Shown: piece after piece, positions 54,740-62,860 of the stretch
Numbering within the stretch: position 1 is the stretch's first letter
How the letters are laid out: each line of letters starts with the position of its first letter
DNA from: Zymomonas mobilis
GTDB lineage: Bacteria; Pseudomonadota; Alphaproteobacteria; Sphingomonadales; Sphingomonadaceae
Assembly: GCF_006715975.1 (NCBI RefSeq)
Contig: NZ_VFOF01000001.1
Location: forward strand, 692,001 to 756,000
DNA length: 64,000 nt
Direction: 5' to 3'
The notes under the pieces: model-generated
Databases searched by the model: none
The model's input: only the letters and a program-made list of their open reading frames with translations
What the model was told of the DNA's origin: nothing
Position numbers and translations under genes: made by a program

Positions 54740-55874
54740 TAGTGAAGTCGAACAAGACCAAAAAACAGAAGCCCCAACGGCGAAAAGATTAAGAGAAGTT
54801 GCCGAAAAGGGGGATGTTCTTCAATCGAAAGAATTGGGGATCGCCTTTGCCATGTTGGCATCTTTGGCATGGTTTTTGATGATCAGTCATACAATGGTTC
54901 ATGATCTGACGGTTATGCTAAAGATGGGACTTTCTTTTGACTTTAACGCCTTTAGCAATTTTGACCCTTTCTCTGCGTTTTCTCGTTTAATAGCTTGTAT
55001 TATTCTGCCTTTCTCGATGTTGTTTATTCTGATGATGGTTGCTGCCATTGCAGCACCAACTGTTCTAGGTTCTTTGGGGTTTCGATGGGAAGCTTTGAAT
55101 TTTAAGGCAGATCGATTAAATCCAATTGCCGGTTTTTCCCGTATTTTTGGGCTGCAAGGCCTTTGGGAATTAGGAAAATCAATCGTCAAAATTTTGCTTA
55201 TCGGTAGCCTTGGTCTATGGATTTTATGGCAACGATTGCCCCTGATTATGGAATTGGGGCGGCATGATTTTAAAGCAGCGATTAATGAAATCGGGCATAT
55301 ATTTTTAATATTAGTCTTGGTGTTGTCTTTAGCCTTGGCCGTGGTTGCTGCGATTGACGTTCCTATCCAAATTATGAGGCGTAATCGGCGCCTTCGGATG
55401 AGTAAGCAGGAAATTAAGGATGAAAATAAACAAACAGAAGGTTCGCCTGAAATAAAGGCCGCTGTCCGGCAGAGGCAAATTGCTGTATTCCGAGCATCTA
55501 ACCGTAAGGCCATTCAAGATTCTACCGTTGTCATTGCTAACCCGACCCATTTTGCGGTTGCGTTAAAATATAAAGCCGGAGAGGATATAGCACCTATCGT
55601 CATGGCTAAAGGGGTTGATGAACTCGCTTTGGCGTTGCGTGAAATGGCTGATGATAATGATGTGCCGGTTTTGCATTATCCGCTTTTGGCCAGAGCAATC
55701 TATTTCACCTCCAATTCAGGTGAGTTAATACGGGAAGAGTTATATAAAGCCGTAGCCTCTATTCTGGCCTTTATTTTCCGTCTTAATGCAGGTGAGCCAG
55801 GGTTAACGCTACCTGTGATTGATGTCCCGGATGAAGTCCGCTTTGATGAAAACGGTCATCAGGCAAAAAAATAG
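54732..55874 (+). CDS. flhB: Flagellar export switch protein FlhB
   Basis: 380 residues. Four transmembrane helices (about 30-210), then the cytoplasmic domain with the autocleavage motif N-P-T-H in VVIANPTHFAVALKY near residue 268. FlhB changes export specificity together with FliK. Last gene of the activator-fliE operon; a 114-base gap with a sigma28-like site follows. Confidence 0.97.
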   Translation: MADSEVEQDQKTEAPTAKRLREVAEKGDVLQSKELGIAFAMLASLAWFLMISHTMVHDLTVMLKMGLSFDFNAFSNFDPFSAFSRLIACIILPFSMLFILMMVAAIAAPTVLGSLGFRWEALNFKADRLNPIAGFSRIFGLQGLWELGKSIVKILLIGSLGLWILWQRLPLIMELGRHDFKAAINEIGHIFLILVLVLSLALAVVAAIDVPIQIMRRNRRLRMSKQEIKDENKQTEGSPEIKAAVRQRQIAVFRASNRKAIQDSTVVIANPTHFAVALKYKAGEDIAPIVMAKGVDELALALREMADDNDVPVLHYPLLARAIYFTSNSGELIREELYKAVASILAFIFRLNAGEPGLTLPVIDVPDEVRFDENGHQAKK

Positions 55875-55940
55875 ACTTTAAGAACCTATAATCCAGCAAA
55901 TTGGCCGTTTTATGTTTCCGGAATGGTTCGTTTTTACTAT

Positions 55941-55967
55941 TTAACTTTGAACCTCTTCTGCCGTTAT
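55941..55967 (+). promoter_or_regulatory. Candidate sigma28 promoter of fliDS
   Basis: TTAACTTT, 11 bases, GCCGTTAT: close to the enteric TAAAGTTT-N11-GCCGATAA. It lies 21 bases before the fliD ATG. Confidence 0.65.
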
Positions 55968-55988
55968 GAAGGGTGAAAGGATTGTTTT

Positions 55989-57686
55989 ATGACAAGCTCA
56001 ACTTCTGGCGTAACATCTACATCCTCATCGACGGCAGCCACCACGGCGGCGGCGACAACGTCATCATCATCTTCTTTGTCTTCGATCTTGACGACTTTGG
56101 GTGCTGGGTCAGGGCTTGATACCTCTAATCTGGTTAATGAGCTTGTCGCGGCATCCCAAGATCCGGTTCAAGAGCAGTTGGATGCGCAAAGTACTACCAA
56201 TTCCAATCGGATATCGGCTTTAGGCACAATTACCTCGGATTTAAGTACTTTAAACACTTCTTTGGCTAGTTTGATTAGTGGTGGTTCGCTTTTAACGCAG
56301 CCAAGTGTTTCTGATACTTCTGTTATGACGGCGACCGCTGAAACGGGATCACGGTTAAGCAATCTTTCTGGTTCTATTCAGGTTAAGCAGCTGGCGCAGG
56401 CGCAGAGCATCAGCACTGGAGGTTATGATACGAGCAAAACCTTTGATGCTGGATCGCTGACCTTTACGAATAGCTATGGTAGTGCAACGGTTTCCATTGA
56501 TGCGGGTTCATCGCTTTCCGATGTCGCTAAAGCAATTAATAAAAAACAAGCCGGTTTTACTGCAACCGTTTTGACCCAGTCATCAGGGCAGCAGCAGTTG
56601 ATGGTTACCGGCATGACCGGTGACGCTTATGGCTTTAGCATTTCCGGTTCAGGCGGCGTTTCCGACATAAATTATGACAAGAGCTCTAATAGTGGCAGCA
56701 TGACATCCAATGTTGCGGCTCAAGATGCCAAGCTTTCTTATAACAATGTCGATGTAACGCGTAGCTCCAACACTTTTGATGATTTGGTTTCTGGGGTTAG
56801 CATCACCTTAAAATCGACATCAACGCAGCCTGTTACCTTAGGCTCAACGCGTCAAACGGCGAATGTTCGGCAATCTATTTTGAACTTTGTTGATGCCTAT
56901 AACCAGCTTTACTCTGATATCAGCACCAACACGGCTTTGGGTACGTCTTCTACTACAGCGGGCGTTCTGGCAAATGACTCAGGTGTCCGGACGCTGAAGT
57001 CTTCTTTGAATAACATGATTAACCAGAAGCTATCTTCAAATGGTACTTATTCTACTTTAGGTGAAGTCGGGGTCAGCATTAACCGTGACGGTACCTTGTC
57101 TGCTGACACGACGCAGCTTGATACGGCATTGGCCAATGATCCGGATTCTGTTGAAGCTTTGTTCAATCCAACGCAAAGCACCAGCAACTCTGCTGTTTCG
57201 ATTACAAGCAGCATCAGCAAAGTGACGCCAGGAACCTATAAGTTATCAGATGTCACTTATGATGATTCTGGTAATATTACAGGTGCCAAATTAAATGGTA
57301 AGGATATGCTGGTTTCAGGAAAAAGCTTAATTGCTTCTTCCGATTCTCCAGCAGCAGGTCTTGTGCTGAAAATTAGTGGAAGCAGCGTTACGGATTCGAC
57401 GATTTCAATCGATTCTGGGGTTGGTGGAGCTGTAAACCAGCTTTATAAGAATATGACGGCGACAGGTGGTGCCCTGACCGCTAGTAGCAATACTTATAGC
57501 AAGGTCACGACCTCTATTGCGAAAAAAGAAACTGATTTGACGTCTAAAATGACCGATTATCGGACTCGATTGACATCGCAATTTACGGCTATGAATACTG
57601 CGGTTTCAGGCTATAAATCGACCTTGAGCTTCTTGAAGCAGCAAGTCGCGCTGTGGACCAATAGCAGCAGCTCAAGCAGCAGCTAG
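55989..57686 (+). CDS. fliD: Flagellar filament cap protein FliD (HAP2)
   Basis: 565 residues. The Ser/Thr-rich N-terminus leads to the conserved LTTLGAGSGLDTSNLVNELVAASQDPVQEQL; the C-terminal FliD region has YRTRLTSQFTAMNTAVSGYKSTLSFLKQQVALW. FliD caps the filament and helps fold flagellin. Followed after 40 bases by fliS. Confidence 0.95.
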   Translation: MTSSTSGVTSTSSSTAATTAAATTSSSSSLSSILTTLGAGSGLDTSNLVNELVAASQDPVQEQLDAQSTTNSNRISALGTITSDLSTLNTSLASLISGGSLLTQPSVSDTSVMTATAETGSRLSNLSGSIQVKQLAQAQSISTGGYDTSKTFDAGSLTFTNSYGSATVSIDAGSSLSDVAKAINKKQAGFTATVLTQSSGQQQLMVTGMTGDAYGFSISGSGGVSDINYDKSSNSGSMTSNVAAQDAKLSYNNVDVTRSSNTFDDLVSGVSITLKSTSTQPVTLGSTRQTANVRQSILNFVDAYNQLYSDISTNTALGTSSTTAGVLANDSGVRTLKSSLNNMINQKLSSNGTYSTLGEVGVSINRDGTLSADTTQLDTALANDPDSVEALFNPTQSTSNSAVSITSSISKVTPGTYKLSDVTYDDSGNITGAKLNGKDMLVSGKSLIASSDSPAAGLVLKISGSSVTDSTISIDSGVGGAVNQLYKNMTATGGALTASSNTYSKVTTSIAKKETDLTSKMTDYRTRLTSQFTAMNTAVSGYKSTLSFLKQQVALWTNSSSSSSS

Positions 57687-57726
57687 AAGAAGATAAAAGG
57701 GCTTGGGAGGTTTTAAACCGTAGAAG

Positions 57727-58116
57727 ATGAATTATTCACCTTTTTCTCGGGCTGCAGCCCGATATCGGGATGTCGACATTGATACGAAAGTGATGAACGC
57801 AACCCCACATGGGTTGATTACATTGCTGTATGAAGAATTGATCCGTGAATTCAATGTTTACAAATCGGCGCTTGATCAGGGCGATCGCGAGAAACGCTAT
57901 CAAGCACAGGGAAAGATTTTTCGTCTTATCAGTACCCTTGAGAGCTCTCTTGACTTTGAAAAAGGCGGAGAGGTCGCAAGAAGCCTTTTTCGGAGCTATG
58001 CCTATATCCGGCATGTTTTTAGCCAGACGATAAAGACTTTAGATCCAAGCCATATTAAAGAGGCGCAAAAAGCGGTAGCTGATTTGCTTTCTGCATGGAA
58101 TGAAATTGGCCATTAA
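57727..58116 (+). CDS. fliS: Flagellin export chaperone FliS
   Basis: 129 residues. Helical; N-terminal ATPHGLITLLYEELIREFNVYKSAL and the middle KIFRLISTLESSLDFEKGGEVARSLFRSYAYIRHVF follow FliS. It binds the flagellin C-terminus. A strong terminator follows at 58144. Confidence 0.92.
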   Translation: MNYSPFSRAAARYRDVDIDTKVMNATPHGLITLLYEELIREFNVYKSALDQGDREKRYQAQGKIFRLISTLESSLDFEKGGEVARSLFRSYAYIRHVFSQTIKTLDPSHIKEAQKAVADLLSAWNEIGH

Positions 58117-58143
58117 AATATTTAATAGATTACGCTGAAAATT

Positions 58144-58184
58144 AATAAAGCTCACCTCGGTAACCGAGGTGAGCTTTATTTTTA
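58144..58184. terminator. Strong bidirectional terminator after fliDS
   Basis: Seventeen-base perfect arms (AATAAAGCTCACCTCGG and its complement) with a TAA loop; the arm ends supply A- and T-rich tails on both strands. Ends fliDS and the minus-strand PerM-like gene. Confidence 0.93.
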
Positions 58185-58222
58185 GATTCTATGGATAGGT
58201 CGCTGCAAACAGCGCCCCTTTT

Positions 58223-59296
58223 TTATTCTTCGTTCAAATGAGGGCCTTCAGCAACATCCCGCCAAATCATGATGAGAACAGCCATAAGCGCGGGGCCTAA
58301 AAATAGGCCTAATAAACCGAAGGTTTCAATGCCGCCGAGGATGCCGATCAGAACCCACAAAAAAGGTAATCTTGTGGCGCCTCCGATAAGAATTGGACGG
58401 ACAAGATGGTCAGCAATGAGAAGAATAAGCATTCCCAAAGCGATAACCGTAATAGCCGCCCCAAGATGACCTTGTGATGCGAGAATCGCCGCTACAATAC
58501 AGAACATAACCGGAGCGCAAAAAGGAATAATGGCTGCGATTGCCGTCATGCCACCGAACATAATCGCATGAGGGGTTCCTGTAAAAACATAGATGATGCC
58601 TAATAAAACACCTTCACCCAATCCGACCAGAACTAATCCGTCGAGAGTACCACGAACCGACAGAACAACCTGATGGGCAAAGCGTTCCATATCGGGCCCC
58701 ATGAGCCGCCGACTGACATTTAGGAACATTTTTTGTAATTCTGTACCCGATCGAAACAGGAAAAACAGGCTCATAAGAGTAAAAAAGAAAGTGGTGATAC
58801 GTCTGGCGATATTCATTCCAAACGCCCGACTATGATTAATCAGATTACCGTTCAACAGCTGATGTAACGATATTTGGCTACTATCTTGTGAGGATGGTGC
58901 AAAAAACTGATGCCACTTGTTGATCAAATTTTCGCTAAAAAAAGGTATCTTACTAAACCATGTCGGGGGAGCTGTATCTTGGCTTTTCAAATTCTGAAAG
59001 AAATGGATCGCTGCCTGAAAATCATTCATGATTTCAAAGGCAAAAAATAATAAAGGCAATATTAACGTAACGCCAATGGCTATAGTTGCCAAAGCCGGAG
59101 ATAAAACTTTTTCATGTTTTTCTCCCATGGCATTTTTTAATTTGAGCCAGAGCGGCCAAAAAGCAATGGCGAGCACAATACTCCAAATCAGAGCCGGCCA
59201 GAAATGACGGATTGTCCATAGCCCAAGGCCTATAATGCCAGCAAAAAAGATAAATCTAAAAGTGTATTGAGGCCGGCTTGCCATATTAAAATCCAT
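58223..59296 (-). CDS. AI-2E/PerM family membrane transporter
   Basis: 357 residues, around eight transmembrane segments. The family signature appears near the C-terminus (LVLVGLGEGVLLGIIYVFTGTPHAIMFGGMTAIAAIIPFCAPVMF and GGIETFGLLGLFLGPALMAVL). PerM-type proteins include autoinducer-2 exporters and Na+/H+ antiporter-like proteins, so the substrate is not predictable. The ATG at 59296 or, four codons later, 59284 are both possible. Confidence 0.8.
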   Translation of the reverse strand: MDFNMASRPQYTFRFIFFAGIIGLGLWTIRHFWPALIWSIVLAIAFWPLWLKLKNAMGEKHEKVLSPALATIAIGVTLILPLLFFAFEIMNDFQAAIHFFQNLKSQDTAPPTWFSKIPFFSENLINKWHQFFAPSSQDSSQISLHQLLNGNLINHSRAFGMNIARRITTFFFTLMSLFFLFRSGTELQKMFLNVSRRLMGPDMERFAHQVVLSVRGTLDGLVLVGLGEGVLLGIIYVFTGTPHAIMFGGMTAIAAIIPFCAPVMFCIVAAILASQGHLGAAITVIALGMLILLIADHLVRPILIGGATRLPFLWVLIGILGGIETFGLLGLFLGPALMAVLIMIWRDVAEGPHLNEE

Positions 59297-59352
59297 ATAT
59301 GAGATGAAAAAACCAATAATGAATATATTTTTATATAATCTATATTGGTAAT

Positions 59353-62300
59353 TTATTTATTACTTTCTGTTTGGACATGACCTGACCTTTCTAATTTATC
59401 CCATCCCACTTTGGGGCCTCTGATGGCCTGCGTCAGGGCTTTGATAACAACGTAATACATTATCTGACGATAACCGATCCGTTGCGGGATCAAGAGCCAT
59501 AGTAAAGACCAACGTTCTTTACGTTCCAATGCAAAAGCGACGACCCCTGACATTAAGTCGATGAGTGTAAAGACGCTCCAATAGGCTGCCATTTTTTGAA
59601 GGTTATCGCCTTGCTGCACCCAGCCATGTTGATAAACCGCAAAAACGGTAGCGATAATGCTGATAACCAAGGCAAGATCAATAATCGGCGATATCGTTGC
59701 AAAGCCAATTTGGAACACAAGCGACTGCGGCAAGCCTATATAGGCCAATCCTTTAGGACGACAATTTTTGATAATCGACCAATGTTTCCACAGACATTGT
59801 AACGTTCCAAAAGCCCAACGGAAACGTTGTCGTGCCAAAGCACGAATAGTTTCAGGCGCTTCCGTCCAAGCAACAGCATAAGGATCGTAGCGTACCGTCC
59901 ATCCACGTTCCTGAATAGTGATCGTTAAATCTTGATCTTCGGCTAATGTCTGATCTGGGAAACCACCAACTTGACGTAAGGTTTCAGCCCGCCATGCGCC
60001 CACAGCCCCTGGAACGACGGTCATAGCATCCAAAAGAACCGTTGCACGTCTTTCTAGATTTTGTGCTGTGATATATTCAAGCGCTTGCCAGCGGGTGATA
60101 AGATTTACCCGATTGCCAACTTTCGCATTGCCTGCAACAGCGCCCAATTTGGGATCTGAGAACCAGCGGGTTAGTCGAGCAATAGTCTGGGGTTCAAAAT
60201 GAGTGTCGGCATCAAGCGCTATGATAATTTCGCCTTTAGCCTGAGCTACGCCATAGTTAAGCGCCCGTGCTTTCCCCCCATTTTCAAGCCTAATAAGCTG
60301 AACTCGGGGATCGTCTGCAAATTGGCTTTCGACAATTTCAGCGCTGTTGTCGGTTGAGCCATCGTCAATAACAATGACTTCGATATTATTGACGTCACTA
60401 CTGGCTAAAACGCGATGGATAGAGGATTCGATAACGGCTTCTTCATTAAAGGCCGGAATGAGTACGCTGACTGTACGATCAGGCGCTATTGGCGGGAAAA
60501 CCAATCTGTTTTCTTTTCGGGCCTGTATAATAGAAAAAGCCGAAAGAAATAGCGCGCGAAGAATACCTAGCGTGATAGCAATCGCAAAAATCCAGCGAAG
60601 GGCAATCACAGAGGCACCCAAACAGGAAAAGAGTGCGAAATTCCAGCGCGCAGATACCCTTTCGACAGGGCTTAAGGGAGGTATCGCTTCATCGCGTTTC
60701 AAATTGATTAAATCCGAAACCAGAACAAGTTTGTATCCCTTTGCCCTTAATTGGTGAATGATCTCTGGTAAGGCAGCAATGGTCTGGGTGCGGTCACCGC
60801 CAGAATCGTGCAAAAGAACAATTTGATCGCTATGCTGATCGGTAGCCTGACTGACTTGATCCATGACCCTTTGGATAATTTCGTCTTTTTGTGGTCGTTG
60901 CCAGTCATTGGGATCAACATGCAAACCAACAGAAAGATAGCCTAGTTTTTGAGCCGCATATACCGGATCGATTTCATCGGCTGTCGTTGGCTCTGCATCA
61001 CCAAAGAAAGGGGCGCGGAAAAGTCTTAGTGATCGTCCCGTGAAAGCTTGAAAAAGGCGTTGGGTCGCATTGACTTCGATAACCGTACTTTGAACGCTGG
61101 CCATGCCCAAATTGGGATGGGTGTAGGTATGGTTTCCTACCTCATGCCCTTCTGCGATTTCTCGTAGTAGCAAGCTTCGGTTGGTGAGGGCATTTTCACC
61201 AATAATAAAAAATGTCGCAGGCGCTTGCTCTTTCTTGAGAATATCAAGGATTTTAGGTGTCCATTTCCGATCTGGTCCGTCATCAAAGGTGAGAGCTATC
61301 ATCCCTGGACGATAACCTGCCCGTTCAATGGCATAAGGAAGGGGGATGGATGAGAAGCGCTCATCAGTAATGAGGCCATCATTACCAACGGCAATTTGTC
61401 GTTCGCCCGCTACTGGACGGCTGGCGACACGCAAGACTTCCCCGGTACCTTCAATATCAACTTCGGTACCAGCTGGAATATGCGTTAAAGCTTTAAAGGG
61501 ATCTGTTGCAGGTTCTGTTGTATTTGCACCGTTATGGACGAAATGCGTCTTACCGAATATATTCCATAAAGAGGGATCTTCCGAGCCAAGTCGCCATAAA
61601 GCAAAAGCATCGAATCCCAAGTGATGGGACATTTTAATTTGATTGTAAAAGCTGACAGCATCCAGCATCCAGACATCATGAGTGATGCCAGATTCGCTAT
61701 AAGAAAAATGTGTATTACCCGTATCTTTATCAAAGACAGGGGAGGTTCCGGACTCATGCGCCGTGAGCCATGCCTGTTCTATTGAAATAGCATCGGTATC
61801 GCCGCCTTTTTTCCAGCTATAGGCATAAGATCCTAATGCCACGATTACCTTTTCAGGAGGCAGATTACGGGTTGCCTGTTCTACGACATCCATAAACCAG
61901 TCATTTGACGCAATGGCACCGGCTTCTCCACCAGGGTAATGCTCGTCATAGGCCATCAAAATAAGCTTATCGCTTACCTTGGCAAAGGCCGGCAAGTTCC
62001 ATGCTTCATCGGCAACAGGGGCGGCAACCGTCAAAATCCAATGATGCGCAGCAAAACGATCATGGGTTTCTTTTAATAATTGCAGATAAAAAGGCAGCGT
62101 CTGCGCCGACAAGGATTCAAAATCGAAAACGGCACCATCCGCTTGATTTTTAACCAGAAAATTTTCAACATTATTGAGGAATTGCAACCGTGCTGCTGGA
62201 TCGCGCATCAAAGAGGCTGCATTTTTTCCATCCCATTCGCCACCACTGACATTCTGGATCATTGGCAGGATTTTTGGGCGTTGTTTGGCATTGTTGATAA

Positions 62301-62733
62301 TGGCGTGCCCATGCGGATCAGGAAATTCTGTCCAGTGGTGATCAGCACCTGTAACAGAAAGCCAGCCGGGAGAGAGCCAGTCAATATCATTGATATGACG
62401 TGATAATGACGCGATACTGGCATCATCCCATGGCGTGTAAAAGACCATGCTTAAAGCGTTTTTAGGCTGTTTCGGTGGGGTTTTAATCAAACCGATACGC
62501 GATAAGGCATGATGAAGATTTATGCGCGGATGCGGCATTATCCCGTTTGGTTGAGCCTTGATCGGAGGACGGCCTACAGAAAAAGGCAAGTTCTGACCAA
62601 TAGAAGGGATGGCAACTGTCGCAAAAAGGGTAGCGATAGCCAAAAAAAGCAACGCAAAAAAAGCCACGATTGCCAATGCAAAGCGTCGCTTTCTTTTCCC
62701 TGATGAATCATAAAATACTGGTTTTTTGTTCAT
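59353..62733 (-). CDS. GH18 - NodB deacetylase - GT2 fusion protein
   Basis: 1126 residues. N-terminal membrane anchor (residues 17-42). GH18-like domain (about 90-400) with the catalytic D-G-x-x-x-D-x-E as DGAVFDFE near residue 200. Polysaccharide deacetylase (NodB) domain (about 475-680) with the metal-binding Asp in TFDDGPD, NHTYTH and the RAPFFG motif. A transmembrane region near 705-735, then a family-2 glycosyltransferase domain (about 755-985) with DDGSTD, LDADT, EDQDL and QRFRW, then three or more helices. All catalytic motifs look intact. By family logic the protein would polymerise a beta-linked, probably N-acetylhexosamine, polysaccharide in the cytoplasm/membrane, deacetylate it and trim it outside. 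Substrate is inferred. Confidence 0.85.
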   Translation of the reverse strand: MNKKPVFYDSSGKRKRRFALAIVAFFALLFLAIATLFATVAIPSIGQNLPFSVGRPPIKAQPNGIMPHPRINLHHALSRIGLIKTPPKQPKNALSMVFYTPWDDASIASLSRHINDIDWLSPGWLSVTGADHHWTEFPDPHGHAIINNAKQRPKILPMIQNVSGGEWDGKNAASLMRDPAARLQFLNNVENFLVKNQADGAVFDFESLSAQTLPFYLQLLKETHDRFAAHHWILTVAAPVADEAWNLPAFAKVSDKLILMAYDEHYPGGEAGAIASNDWFMDVVEQATRNLPPEKVIVALGSYAYSWKKGGDTDAISIEQAWLTAHESGTSPVFDKDTGNTHFSYSESGITHDVWMLDAVSFYNQIKMSHHLGFDAFALWRLGSEDPSLWNIFGKTHFVHNGANTTEPATDPFKALTHIPAGTEVDIEGTGEVLRVASRPVAGERQIAVGNDGLITDERFSSIPLPYAIERAGYRPGMIALTFDDGPDRKWTPKILDILKKEQAPATFFIIGENALTNRSLLLREIAEGHEVGNHTYTHPNLGMASVQSTVIEVNATQRLFQAFTGRSLRLFRAPFFGDAEPTTADEIDPVYAAQKLGYLSVGLHVDPNDWQRPQKDEIIQRVMDQVSQATDQHSDQIVLLHDSGGDRTQTIAALPEIIHQLRAKGYKLVLVSDLINLKRDEAIPPLSPVERVSARWNFALFSCLGASVIALRWIFAIAITLGILRALFLSAFSIIQARKENRLVFPPIAPDRTVSVLIPAFNEEAVIESSIHRVLASSDVNNIEVIVIDDGSTDNSAEIVESQFADDPRVQLIRLENGGKARALNYGVAQAKGEIIIALDADTHFEPQTIARLTRWFSDPKLGAVAGNAKVGNRVNLITRWQALEYITAQNLERRATVLLDAMTVVPGAVGAWRAETLRQVGGFPDQTLAEDQDLTITIQERGWTVRYDPYAVAWTEAPETIRALARQRFRWAFGTLQCLWKHWSIIKNCRPKGLAYIGLPQSLVFQIGFATISPIIDLALVISIIATVFAVYQHGWVQQGDNLQKMAAYWSVFTLIDLMSGVVAFALERKERWSLLWLLIPQRIGYRQIMYYVVIKALTQAIRGPKVGWDKLERSGHVQTESNK

Positions 62734-62860
62734 ATTTTTATTTCACGCGCATCTTTTTAATAAAAATGATACGTCTTTATAAGATAGATGATGTATCGGA
62801 AATTGACGGATTTCTGTAGAAAATCTTTATGCAATTTGGTGATGAAAAGGAACTGGCAGG

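Noticed and set aside
54899-55513. 204-codon minus-strand ORF inside flhB
   Set aside because: Arg- and Ile-rich shadow of a conserved gene with no independent motif.
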